The notes beneath the pieces were generated by a model. The model was given only the letters and a program-made list of their open reading frames with translations, was not told the DNA's origin and did no database searches. This document shows positions 33,426 to 45,695 of a stretch of 64,000 bases of DNA, in pieces. The stretch spans positions 14,090,272 through 14,154,271 of the forward strand of contig OX421508.1 in NCBI GenBank assembly GCA_949126835.1, written 5' to 3'. The stretch is from Anisus vortex (taxonomy: Eukaryota > Mollusca > Gastropoda > Planorbidae). The translations under genes were made by a program, and so were the position numbers. The stretch's first letter is position 1. Every line of letters starts with the position of its first letter.

Positions 33426-33560
33426 CAGGAGTTTTGGGCCTAGTGGACGTAATAATCTTCTATTTAGATTCTAGAAGGAACCTCTATAAAGTTAAAAACA
33501 ACTGTATGTTTTCTGACTAATTTAAAGCTTAGGCCTACTCTGCTATTTGCATCCTAGCGG

Positions 33561-33888
33561 CAGTGGGTTATTTAGGCATGTCCCACGTGTTCCATTAGAA
33601 CAGGGGTCCCCACACAAAAGGGGCCCCCACACATACCAAAAATATTTTTTTAGTGACATCCCAAAACTTCCGTTTAAAATGTACAATAAAATTCATTTAT
33701 TTCCCTACAATTTTAAGCGCTCAGTCCAACCAAGCTAAGCGCAACATAAAATTTATTGTTGTACAGAATGTAACATGAATTAACGGCATTTTTCTGAGGT
33801 AGGCATATGTGGAAGGCAGGGGGTGAGGCCACGAGGGGCCCCACATAAATTTGGGGACAGGGCCCCCACAATCCTAAATACGGTCCTG
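33561..33888 (-). mobile_element. hAT MITE, copy A (328 bp)
   Basis: The ends CAGTGGGTTATTTAGGCATG and, inverted, CAGGACCGTATTTAGGATTG are flanked by CCTAGCGG (33553-33560) and CCTAGTGG (33889-33896), an 8-bp target duplication with one mismatch. It is the inverted relative of the copy at 43295. No coding capacity. Confidence 0.82.
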
Positions 33889-34399
33889 CCTAGTGGTATC
33901 GTTTAACAGCAGATTAGGCCCTACTATAAGCCATATAACCTTAAATTAGGCCCTACTATAAGTCACCTAACCTTAAATTTTCTTCTCATTGTTAGGCTAC
34001 TTTTAAACATTCTTTACATTTTACTTTAATTATCTTTGTACAACGACAGTTATTGGGAGAATAAAATGTAGACTTTGTATACTCTATAGTTCATACATTT
34101 TCCAAAAATTATAAATGGAAAAGAGACCTAATCCTTTCACTCTCCGTGTGAATTGCAGTTTGAGAACTACTGTTCTAGAATGATACTAAATATAAATACT
34201 CGTTTTTACAGAGATTATTGTAAATGTAGGCCTAGAATTTAACTTGCCAGAAATAGTTTGTTTATTAAACTGTTTGTTGTTATTATAATGTCTACTTAGT
34301 TAACTATTCACGATATGTATTGACTACACTGATTATAACATGTCTAAAAAAAATGGACGAACCTTCCTAAAGAGCACAAGAATGTAAAGGGGTGAACCA

Positions 34400-34745
34400 A
34401 AGAGACACACTAAGGTTCTTCCCGACACTAGCTACCCCGCGGCACGCAGACAAGGCGTGTTGCGTAACATATAGCACGGCTTCCGCAGTCTCACGCTTCT
34501 CCTCACCCGCGGAACTCCTCTCGGACCATTATCATGGTGGCTCGCTCGTATACCTGCACTGTCGCCCGGTAGCAAAAATCCCATACTATTGGTCTGGGCA
34601 TCCGGGCGGGTTTGAGACGAACTGCTGCACACAATGCTTCCTCCTCACCGAGGCTCAAAGGCTCTCGGCGGTGCAATGACGCGCAGCAAGGGCTGACCCC
34701 ATGTGTTCGCCGGTGTATTCTTGGTGTGAACATATCGGCGGTTTA
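34400..34745. other. GC-rich island of unknown nature
   Basis: About 350 bp of clearly GC- and CpG-richer sequence lies in AT-rich surroundings. Short frames are open on both strands, but none resembles a known family and no splice-bounded exon is convincing. A hAT-like end (CAGTGGTTCCCAGAGTG, about 34799) follows closely, so it may be cargo or the interior of a transposon. Confidence 0.4.
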
Positions 34746-35378
34746 CACACTTCGCCAGTCTTTGAGGCCCATGGTTACAGAAGTGATATTGACTAAACCA
34801 GTGGTTCCCAGAGTGTTTTTACAGGGCCACCACGGAATATTGTAACTTCTACAAATAATGTTTTTTTTTTCCATTATCGATTCAATATATTACAAACGTG
34901 ACCTCTGAGGCCTTGTCTCCGAGAAGAGCAGGACAAAAAGACTTTACTTCAACGTTTGTATATCACAAGTGAATGGACAAGTCTTAATGGGGCCTGCACT
35001 TTTCAAAGGGTCAAGGTTAAACGTGTTCACGAATTTCTGGTTCATTTCCGGCAACAAAAAACAGGCTTTTGTGGGTGTTAGACAATTTTTTTTCAACCTC
35101 GACTTCCACCAACCTCGATCTTTTCTGGTCATTTGGAAATATACAAAGGCTACAATATTAGTTATGAGGAATCCATTTTAAACACCAAAAGTGAGTATGC
35201 GATTTAAAAAATACTCAAAGAGTTAACCGTGTTATATTTAGCTAATGTATAAAATAAAGTAGTCAAGAGTAGCCTAGCGTTTTTTGGTTATTAAAAAAAA
35301 AACACAATCCGTAGACACATAATAAAAAACGATAATTCTTTTGGATCAAGCAATAAGTTTTGGATTATAAATAGGTGA

Positions 35379-35504
35379 TTATTGGCGTCTGACGTTGACA
35401 ATCCATCGTTTTCTATCGGCAACATCTTTTGGAAATGAAATAAAATTTATTCCTCTACATCGTTTCTTACTTGCAGTACATCCAGTAAGGCAGCACACAG
35501 ACAT
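35379..35504 (-). pseudogene. THAP zinc-finger fragment, left arm
   Basis: A 41-codon frame starts MSVCCLTGCTASKKRC and continues INFISFPKDVADRKRWIVNV before a stop. The spacing of the first cysteines, the FP motif and the R-x-R-W are those of the N-terminal half of a THAP DNA-binding domain. The later Cys-x2-His ligands are missing after the stop. It may be a first exon of a P-like transposase or of a host THAP gene, now isolated. Confidence 0.6.
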
Positions 35505-35651
35505 GTTTTGCTAAATGAACGAATGGAACCGGAAATGTTGGTACACGCTTAACCTTTAGGTTCACCATTGACAAGTCTTAACGATTATGCATGCATAAAA
35601 GGTAAAAAAAGAAGAACATTTCCGGTCTTATTCGATCATTTGCTTCAAAAC

Positions 35652-35804
35652 ATGTCTGTGTGTTAGGTTACTGGTTGTACGAAAATATGTAGAAAATTTA
35701 ATTTAATTTCATTTCCAAAAGATGTCGCCAAAAGAAAGCGACATTGTGATGTGAATGTCAGATTTAAAGAATCACCTATTTATAATCCCAAACTAATTGC
35801 TTGA
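35652..35804 (+). pseudogene. THAP zinc-finger fragment, right arm, with internal stop
   Basis: This is the inverted counterpart of the left-arm frame. It reads MSVC, then a TAG at codon 5, then VTGCTKICRKFNLISFPKDV and RKRHCDVNVRFKES until TGA at 35802. The early stop and loss of the tryptophan indicate decay. It is head-to-head with the other copy. Confidence 0.6.
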
Positions 35805-36160
35805 TGCAAAAGAATTTTCGTGTTGTTGTTTTTTATGAATCTCCTCATTGTTTTTTTTTAATTACCAAGGACGCAACTCTTGATTAACTTATTTTATAAA
35901 CAAAAGCTACATTTAGCCTAACGCGACTAACATCTTGAGTATTAATTATCGCCTACTCACTTTTGATGTTAAAAACGGATTCATCATAACTAATCTTGTA
36001 GCCGTTGTAAATTTCTAAAAGACCAGAACTGGCTGTCGATGTTGAAATCAATTGTCAAACAACACCAAAAGCATGGTTTTTGTTTACGAAAATGGCGGTA
36101 AATTTCACCGGAAGTTCACGATCATTCCAGTTCAAAAGGTCACACCTAATTGGTTGGCTT

Positions 36161-37010
36161 GTAAATGCGTTCATGCCTGCATAATATTTAAGAATTGTCC
36201 ATTAAATAATGAGATCTATGCACAACTCCTTAGAGACAGAAAATCGATAACGTGATGCTTTGTAAACTTAAAATAACATGGCTGATTTTACATTGATCTT
36301 AATGGCACCCATGCTTATTAAAAATTTTAATTTTTCACATATCCTTGAATATTGTGATATTATAGCCTACATGATGCTCACGGAAGCAACAAAGATTATA
36401 GACATACACTTATTAAAGGACAACACCTGTTGATCTTTCAAAGGAAATCGATGAAAAGATTTTAGATTTTTTACATGATAATTTAGAATTTTGAATTTGC
36501 GCACCCAACAGCAGCGCAGTAAGCCATTGTTAATGTTTACAAGTGTATTTACTCAACATCACGTGACCGGGAAATCATTCTGCATAGACCTCATTGAAAT
36601 AAAATATTGATACGAGTCTAAAGAAGTGTTTTTAAGAACAATATTGTGTGTGTGTGTGTGTGCGTACGCGCGCAGAGATAAAAGTATTACTTTTATTGGT
36701 GTAGGTTAGAGATTAATGAATATGTGCGTAGTATATACGTACAGTATTGTGGCGTTTGTGGAATATTTGCGGTTTGTGGACGCCTCTTCTCTTTTGTTCA
36801 CGTCACTTCCTTCTTCTAGTGTATTCGAGACTTTAGGGAGGGGGGGGGGGGTGGAGTAGAGATAAAAGACTTTATGGTGTTTTCGTACTATTTTGGTATA
36901 AATAAATAGCTGGCGAGATTATGATCGAGAGAAAGAGAGAGAGAGAGAAAGAAAGAGAGAGAGGGGGGAAAGGGGTATGGAAGTGCTACTGCGACGTAAC
37001 AATTAGGCTA
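36161..37010. other. Spacer with simple repeats
   Basis: It holds TGTGTG at 36648, a poly-G run at 36841 and a GA-rich tract at 36931-36970. No gene was found. Confidence 0.5.
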
Positions 37011-37014
37011 AATG

Positions 37015-37120
37015 AGGTGTGACCTTTTCAAATGGAAGAGATCATGAACTTCCGATGACATTTACCGCCATTTTCGTAAACAAAAAACATGTTTGACAAT
37101 TGATTTCAATCTCTACGGCC
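37015..37120 (+). repeat. Third copy of the palindrome's outer arm
   Basis: TTTACCGCCATTTTCGTAAA and TTTGACAATTGATTTCAA match the inverse of 36040-36115. The copy is oriented like the left arm, so it can also pair with the right arm across about 850 bp. Confidence 0.7.
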
Positions 37121-37129
37121 AGCACAATG

Positions 37130-38560
37130 CCCAGCCGTCTATAGGCTACTCTATCCAACTTATGATGCCACATGTACCAGATTAGAGTTGGGTAGACTCG
37201 GGTAAAAATCTTCAAGTTAACGTTATCAATTAGAGTAACAACACGACATGCTTGGCATCAACATGACACGCACAGAAGTCATCCACTAAGTCCATTTGAA
37301 TGTATATTCATATAATATATCTCGTCTTGCATTTTGATTCAGTCTTTAAAACAATTAAGTCGTTGGTCTTAATTCCTAGTCTAGGCAACCCTTTCCATGG
37401 ACGAATACCTCTTAAAATGTGTTGTTGTTGTTTTAATTAATTTCTAAATACCAACTAATTTTTTTTTTTTTGTATTTTGTTTGAAAGTTACCTCTTACTG
37501 GTGAAGCATCCAAAACAGACGTCATGAAATACCCAACCGTGAAAAGGATTAACAGGAATTGTTTTAGATTCATAGCCAGTCAATGTTTTGCTTTTGTTTA
37601 AACTTTTGGTGTATCTTTATGAAAACTGTAATAAAAAAAATAAAAATTTATTACATTTTCATCATTGAAATTACATCTTTTTAAAAATATTTTATCATAT
37701 TTTTTTGACAAAACCATAGAGTCTACAACATTGTTCGAATCATACCAAAACGAAAAACAAAATTCATTGAATAATAACGTGATACAAAAACAACAAAAAC
37801 AAAGACAAAGAAACTTTACCTTGTAATTTGTATATCGGCACAACAAATAAAAACAACTCGTGTATAGAACAAGCTTTGATCTGGTAAATTGTATCCGTGA
37901 AATTTATATCCCGTTGGGAACGAAGTCTTTCTTGAGCCTTCTACGTCTCATATCACCCAGGCGTACAGTCTCAGTCCAACTGCTAACAACAATAACCCAG
38001 AAATGTTACAAATCATACACCCAATGAGATGTAAAATTGTAGGCCAGATACAAAAAGAAATATTTCCTATTTAAAAAATGTATGTCACAATGCACTTATG
38101 ACAAACAAAAGAAAAAAAACGTATCAAATATTTCAAATTCTTTTGTGAATTCATCAAACAAAACTATACATGAAATTATTCGGTTCTCAAGAGAAAATCA
38201 TAATGCGCTTCCTGATTAAATATCACAATTTATACATTTAAAAAAATTTCGTTTAAAAGATTAATTGCTTTTTCCTCTCACCCTCCCCCCCCCCCCTCCC
38301 ATTTTGTAGTTTAAAAAAAAAACGTAGCCATTTAGCCTTGATAATCAGTGGCGACAACCTTCATTTTTGTCTTCACGTAGAAAATAACAAATACCATTTT
38401 GGGAATCAAAGTAAAACTGCAAGTTTTCTTAACTCGAATTAGCTTTGGACGTTTGAACCAAGTAGCGGTCACTTGTTCATTAGATGTAAATTACCTTAGT
38501 GGTCGTAGCGGACTTTGAATGAATGTGGAGTGTGAGATCATAGGTACAGGGAGGTAAATA
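37130..38560. other. Intergenic AT-rich sequence
   Basis: No supported exon or transposon. A C-rich tract occurs at 38281-38300. Confidence 0.5.
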
Positions 38561-38561
38561 T

Positions 38562-38895
38562 TGGAATTGATGGATGGTTGAATGGATGGACGGATAGTTG
38601 GATGGTGAATGCACGGTTGGTTGAATGGATGGACGGATAGTTGGATGGTGAATGCCCGGTTGGTTGAATGGATGGACGGATAGTTGGATGGTGAATGCAC
38701 GGTTGGTTGAATGGATAGACGGATAGTTGGATGGTGAATACACGGTTGGTTGAATGGATGGACGGATAGTTGGATGGTGAATGCACGGTTGGTTGAATTA
38801 GTGGTTAGGTGAAGCACGGTTAAATGAATAAATGGATGGATTGCTTGATGGATGGATGGAAGAATGGAGGGATGGATGGATGGATTCCCAACGTA
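38562..38895. repeat. 43-bp minisatellite, about 5 copies, with a GGAT-rich border
   Basis: The unit CGGATAGTTGGATGGTGAAT followed by GCACGGTTGGTTGAATGGATGGA recurs every 43 bp (38591, 38634 and so on), then degrades into GGAT/GGATGGAT sequence. Minus-strand frames through it are repeat translations. Confidence 0.93.
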
Positions 38896-39202
38896 ATTAA
38901 CCCTTCCAAGACAAATAATAGATACGCTTATGACTTTAAAAATATATAACAATATTGCTTTACAATACAAACCAATATTTTAGCCCTAGGGAGTCGTGAA
39001 AGCGATGGCCTTTTTATCTTAAAAACGAATCTTAAGCCTGGTTAAATGCAATCATTTGTTCTTGCGGATCTTGTTTACACACCCCCCCCACCCACTTTTC
39101 TCTACGTAAGACCCCAATCCATTTTATTATTTGTTCAAGATGCAAGTACTTTGGGGCTAACAGAGAAACGGGGAGTGAGAATTCCTTTTAGTTTATTTTA
39201 TA

Positions 39203-39842
39203 GTTTCCCGTGAAATGTTAGCACCCAATTCACAGTTTCCCGTGAAATGTTAGCACCCAATTCACAGTTTCCCGTGAAATGTTAGCACCCAATTCACAGT
39301 TTCCCGTGAAATGTTAGCACCCAATTCACAGTTTCCCGTGAAATGTTAGCACCCAATTCACAGTTTCCCGTGAAATGTTAGCACCCAATTCACAGTTTCC
39401 CGTGAAATGTTAGCACCCAATTCACAGTTTCCCGTGAAATGTAAGCACCTAATTCACAGTTTCCCGTGAAATGTTAGCACCCAATTCACAGTTTCCCGTG
39501 AAATGTTAGCACCCAATTCACAGTTTCCCGTGAAATGTTAGCACCCAATTCACAGTTTCCCGTGAAATGTTAGCACCCAATTCACAGTTTCCCGTGAAAT
39601 GTTAGCACCCAATTCACAGTTTCCCGTGAAATGTTAGCACCCAATTCACAGTTTCCCGTGAAATGTTAGCACCCAATTAACAGTTTCCCGTGAAATGTTA
39701 GCACCCAATTCACAGGTTCCCGTGAAATGTAAGCACCCAATTCACAGTTTCCCGTGAAATGTTAGCACCCAATTCACAGTTTCCCGTGAAATGTTAGCAC
39801 CCAATTCACAGTTTCCCGTGAAATGTTAGCACCCAATTCACA
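39203..39842. repeat. 32-bp minisatellite, about 20 copies
   Basis: The unit CAGTTTCCCGTGAAATGTTA followed by GCACCCAATTCA is nearly invariant, with a handful of single-base changes. The high identity suggests recent expansion or homogenisation. Confidence 0.96.
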
Positions 39843-41190
39843 TTTACTGCCGAGGAAAAAAAAATAAAGCGGTTAAAAAAATCAAACCTCTGATGACATA
39901 TTGCTTAAAAAACAGCACATGTGGCATTCCACTGCTGCTCACCTGTGGTGGGGAAAATTAAAGTTGAATTAGGGCAACACGTGATACCAGAGATGCCACC
40001 AGGCTAAGACGCAGGCATGAATAAATAGGATGCACAGCAAAGTGAATAAGGATTCAAATTTGGTGATTGGGTCATTGACAGCTGGGGTGGAAGGGGGGGG
40101 GTACTGTCAAAGCGAACAGTCACCCAAGGCGCCATGTGCTTTCAGCGCCATTAAAAAAGACAGTTAATAGACAAAAAAAAAGTAAACATAGTAAATAGCC
40201 TATATTTTTTTTTCACTATGACGTTTTTAAATGATAGAGGAAGGAATGGAAATGATGAGAAACATTGAATCTGTTCCCAATGATGGGTGGTATCGCCATC
40301 GCTACTCTTTGGGGTGTGGGGGGGAGGCGATGATGTTTTCTGGGTTTGCTTACGGCGCCAGTAGCCGTAGAGCCGGCCCTGCTTTATGTACACACATTAA
40401 TATTTTAAACTTTTCTTTTTTTTTAAACTATAGGTCTAATTTAGTTGTTGGAAGTTTTTAATTTTTAAAGTAATTTTAGTCATACACGTAATCATAGGTG
40501 GCAAATGCAAATAATGACTTTAAATATCTCTGCTTTTATCTTTAATGGTATGTCTTAGAAGTACACGATTAGACAATTTTGAAAGTATCTTTATATTTTG
40601 TCAACATGCGTAGGTCACTCAGTTGCGTTTTCTCATTAAATAAGTTGACATTGTTTTTTTTTATAATATTATTATCATAATCACCGACACCTGAACTATG
40701 CGATGTGTAGGCCTACGTATTGCTAACAAAACCAGTGGATCGAAAACTTTAAAAAATTAAAACAAGTTGTCTTAAGATGCCCTTCACTAAGTTAGCTAAA
40801 GGTTGCCTTTTAAATAAAACATTGAATCGATCACTAAAACACTACGATAGAAATAAAAAGCCTTTGTAATATTTTCAGCTCCCCAGGGCTCCACGGCACA
40901 CAAGTGGGAATCACTGAAATAAACAATAATGTACAAACACACGGAAACGAACATTCAAATGTTAGTAAACAAATACATTAATATTAGCTTTGGGCTTTAT
41001 GAACTTCATGTCCAACATAGCTATCAATGATCTAAATCTTTACGAGACTTCCTTATGGCAGTTGTTTTTTTCAAGGTCTTAGTGACAGTGACAACAAGAT
41101 GTCAATTTCATTGTTGGTTGAAAAGTACAATATTCAGGTTCAGATTTTGACAACAGTTTTCTGGTACTGACTAACGATATTAAATAAAGG
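39843..41190. other. Intergenic sequence with a hAT-like end
   Basis: The minus strand near 40875-40917 reads CAGTGATTCCCACTTGTGTG then CCGTGGAGCCC, a hAT-like terminus similar to that at 34799. Otherwise nothing is recognised. Confidence 0.4.
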
Positions 41191-41199
41191 AAACATTCT

Positions 41200-41790
41200 A
41201 GTAATAGATAAACACATTGTTCAGGTATTTGATAAAGGCATTATTTAGGTATTAGATAAAGACATTGTTCAGGTATTAGATAAAGACACTGTTCAGGTAT
41301 AAGATAAAGACATTATTCAGGTATAAGATAAAGACATTGTTCATGTATTAGATAAAGACATTGTTCAGGTATAAGATAAAGACATTTTTCAGGTATTAGA
41401 TAAAGACATTGTTCAGGTATTAGATAAAGACATTGTTCAGGTATTAGATAAAGACATTGTTCAGGTATAAGATAAAGACATTATTCAGGTATAAGATAAA
41501 GACATTGTTCAGGAATAAGATAAAGACATTGTTCAGGTATTAGATAAAGACATTATTCTGGTATAAGATAAAGACATTGTTCTGTTATTAGATAAAGACA
41601 TCATTTTGGTATTTGATAAAGAAATTGCTCTGGTATTATATAAAGACGTTTTTCTTTTATACTTGGTTCTACTATTAAATAAAGACATTGTTCTGTTATT
41701 AGATAAATACATTGTTCTTGTATTTGATAAAGAAATTGTTCTAGCATTAGATAAAGACATTGATCTGGTATAAGATAAAGACATGGATTG
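41200..41790. repeat. 24-bp minisatellite, about 24 copies
   Basis: The unit AGGTATTAGATAAAGACATT plus GTTC recurs with A/T variation (ATTAGAT and ATAAGAT forms) and decays to the right. Being eight codons long, it leaves open frames on the minus strand that are not genes. Confidence 0.93.
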
Positions 41791-43286
<1,496 letters not shown>

Positions 43287-43294
43287 GTATGGAT

Positions 43295-43607
43295 CAGGGC
43301 CATATTTAGAATTGTGGGGGCCCTGTTCCCAAATTTAAGTGGGGGCCCCTCGTGGCCTCAGCCCTGCCTTCCGCATAGGCATACCTCAGAAAACTGCCCT
43401 TAATTCATGTTACGTTCTGTAAAATCATAGATTCTTTTATGTTGCGCTTAGCTTGGTTGGACTGGAGCGCTTAAATTTCATTTTACATTTTAAACGAAAG
43501 AATGGGGATGTCACAAAAAAAATAATTTTTGGGATGTGTGGGGGCCCCTTTTGTGTGGGGGCCCCTGTTCCAATGAAACATGTGGAACATGCCTAAATAC
43601 GCCACTT
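43295..43607 (+). mobile_element. hAT MITE, copy B (313 bp)
   Basis: The left end CAGGGCCATATTTAG and right end CCTAAATACGCCACTT are flanked by identical 8-bp duplications, GTATGGAT at 43287-43294 and 43608-43615. The subterminal GGGGGCCC-rich arms are shared with copy A in inverse orientation. An exact 8-bp duplication is strong support for hAT mobilisation. Confidence 0.88.
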
Positions 43608-43619
43608 GTATGGATATTT

Positions 43620-44200
43620 AGATTGTTGGTTAGACAGATAGCTAGAAAAATATATGTAGGCTATAGACAGATGTAGGCTATAGACAGATTGGTAAACGGA
43701 TATAAAAAGATGGATATATATATAAATAAAAGATAGATAAATGGGTGAATTGATAATTTGATAATTACAAAGTAGGTTTGAATAGAAAATTGGGTTGATG
43801 GTAGATAGATAAAAAAATAGATGATCGAGAAAAAATTGGTACATTAAAAGAAAGAAGGTAGATGATATTTATAAAGGCTATATAAAGATGATAAATAGAT
43901 GGTAGATATGTAATATATATTTGATAAATATATTATAGATCTAAAAAAGAGATGTTTGCTGTATAGTTTAAATAGACGATAGGTAAATGATAGATGACAT
44001 ATATTATAGAAGATAGACAGATGATTGATTAGATAGCTGATAGATAGTCAGATGATAGACAGATGATAGATTATATAGATAGATAGATGATAGTTAGATT
44101 GATGATAGGCAGGTGATAGACAGATGATAGATTAGACAGATGATAAATAGATAGATGATAGACAGATGATAGATTAGATAATAGATTGAGGATAGAAATT
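43620..44200. repeat. Degenerate GATA/GACA-rich tract
   Basis: Imperfect GATAGATGATAGACAGATGA repeats dominate, with AT-rich interruptions. It is part of a broader GATA-rich zone up to 45300. Confidence 0.85.
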
Positions 44201-44329
44201 GATAGATACATGAACTCTTTTGTTCTTCTATCAGTGAGACTTTTTCAAAAGAATCATCTTTCAGCCAGGAAATACAATGGCTCAATAGCTGACTCCTAAA
44301 TGATAGGCCTACTTTTTTCTTGTATGATA

Positions 44330-44477
44330 AATGGTATGATAGTTTGCGCGAATGTCTATTGTGTTTGAGTACAAATTTTTCTTTAATATTGTTTTAAGTA
44401 TGCTGAAAGACGGAATTTATGTAATCAAGTCAAATTTCCATTTATTTGGATCAATAAAGCAAACTTATCTTATCTTA
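44330..44477 (+). mobile_element. Possible LINE 3' tail
   Basis: ATTTGGATCAATAAAGCAAA followed by CTTATCTTATCTTA is a poly(A)-signal-like motif running into short tandem units, as at many CR1-like 3' ends. No coding part is left. Confidence 0.4.
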
Positions 44478-44711
44478 AATAGATGAGTTATGATAGATAG
44501 AGGATATATGATAGACAGATGATTGGTAGATAGATAAAAAATATATATTGTTGATAGATAGTTGATAGAAAGCTTATAGCCGATAGGCCATGATATATAT
44601 GTATTGATATCAATGATAGATAGATAAATAGAAATACGTATGTATTTATATTTATGTATTGATATTTTAATGGATTATAGATATACAAATAAATAATATA
44701 TTTATTGATTA

Positions 44712-44725
44712 ATAGTTAGATAGAT

Positions 44726-44783
<58 letters not shown>

Positions 44784-44819
44784 GGATAGATGATATATAT
44801 ATATATATATATATATATA
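44712..44819. repeat. (GATA)n then (TA)n microsatellite
   Basis: About 15 perfect GATA units, a short imperfect spacer, and a TA run ending at 44819. Confidence 0.97.
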
Positions 44820-45089
44820 ACACGGAAAGCGGCAGTTACCGGCTATAAACCATCTGATGCAGAGGGCAGACTTCGTCCTATCAAAGAGGCTTGAAGAGCA
44901 GCGAAGAAAAGAAAAGAACATATGCTGCCACTGACCAGCTCCAACGGTTCGCTTTCAAGTGCCAGAGATGCGACAGAACCCAATGAGAGGTCCTCACAGA
45001 CACAGTTATTATTATTATTAATGCTGCGGGGCTGGCGATGTCACAGGAGCGCAAATCTAATTGTCTTCCGAGACTAAGGAGCCAACGAC

Positions 45090-45090
<1 letters not shown>
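44820..45090 (+). mobile_element. Possible LINE ORF2 C-terminal remnant
   Basis: This GC-richer island flanked by TA runs reads FACKCQ-like words: LQRFAFKCQRCDRT, then frameshifted sequence ending before an ATT tract and SSETKEPTT. C-x2-C followed by a GL/SH-type region is common at the end of LINE ORF2 in marine invertebrates. The reading is broken, so confidence is low. Confidence 0.35.
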
Positions 45091-45127
<37 letters not shown>

Positions 45128-45290
45128 GTGTGTGAAGCGTTAGATAGACGGATATTTGGATAGAAAGTTATATATGGATAAATAGCTAGATGTATGGATA
45201 TGATAGATGTGTGTATGGAGAGAAAGATGGATATATGAATGGATATATAGAAAGATATATGGGTATATGGATAGATATATGGATACAACC
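45091..45290. repeat. (TA)n and GGATA-rich tract
   Basis: A TA run at 45094-45122 is followed by degenerate TATGGATAGATA sequence up to about 45290. Confidence 0.85.
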
Positions 45291-45582
45291 ATTCTTACAC
45301 TGTCGGTAATGACTATAACCATTTTTTCTCACGTGCAAAGCACTGTTCCGTGTAAGATCTGTTTCCTAGCTACCCAGGTCCGCTTACGCCCCCCCCCCTC
45401 CACACACACACAAGCTAACCCATCATTCCTCCTTCCACCCTCCACACATACACACTGTGCAGTCGAAGAGTGTGCTCCCTTCTTGCGTCTTACCTTTACC
45501 AAGAAGGTTGGAGAAGAAGAGGGGAGGGAATTGCAATTTGGGAAAGGGGAGCTTTGCGCGTGCTGTAGTGAGCAGTGGGAAG

Positions 45583-45588
45583 TATAAG
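45583..45588 (+). promoter_or_regulatory. Candidate TATA box of the myosin light chain gene
   Basis: AGTATAAGGG lies about 105 bp before the start codon. A start site about 30 bp downstream would give a 5' UTR of 70-80 nt, plausible for a muscle gene. No transcript evidence is available. Confidence 0.35.
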
Positions 45589-45689
45589 GGAGTTCTTGTA
45601 GCCCCCAGAACTTTCTTAGATTGTTGTATTCTTGCCATTCTCCTCAGAGTCGTTAGCCACAAGGACCTGCTCTTACATCTCACTCAATC

Positions 45690-45695
45690 ATGGCA
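45690..45695 (+). CDS. Myosin essential light chain exon 1, coding part
   Basis: ATG GCA, then donor GTAAGT (phase 0). A two-codon first coding exon (Met-Ala) is common in light chain genes. The 5' UTR lies upstream. Confidence 0.75.

Larger units (their letters stand above)
34985..36160. repeat. Large imperfect palindrome carrying THAP-domain fragments
   Basis: Left arm about 34985-35540 and right arm about 35615-36160 are inverted copies around a loop of about 75 bp. Matching words include AACCGGAAATGTT with AACATTTCCGGTCTT at the centre, GGATTATAAATAGGTGATT with AATCACCTATTTATAATCC, and CAACATCTTTTGGAAATGAA with its inverse. Arms differ by numerous substitutions and indels, so the event is not recent. 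Confidence 0.8.

Noticed and set aside
34392..34845. Several short frames on both strands in the GC-rich island
   Set aside because: Stop-free mainly because of high GC; no domain, no splice sites and no strand preference.
38480..38970. Minus-strand frames rich in HPFNQPCIHHPTIRPS
   Set aside because: Translation of the 43-bp array.
39203..39842. CRISPR-like direct repeats
   Set aside because: Copies are head to tail with no spacers, in a eukaryotic genome with spliced genes.
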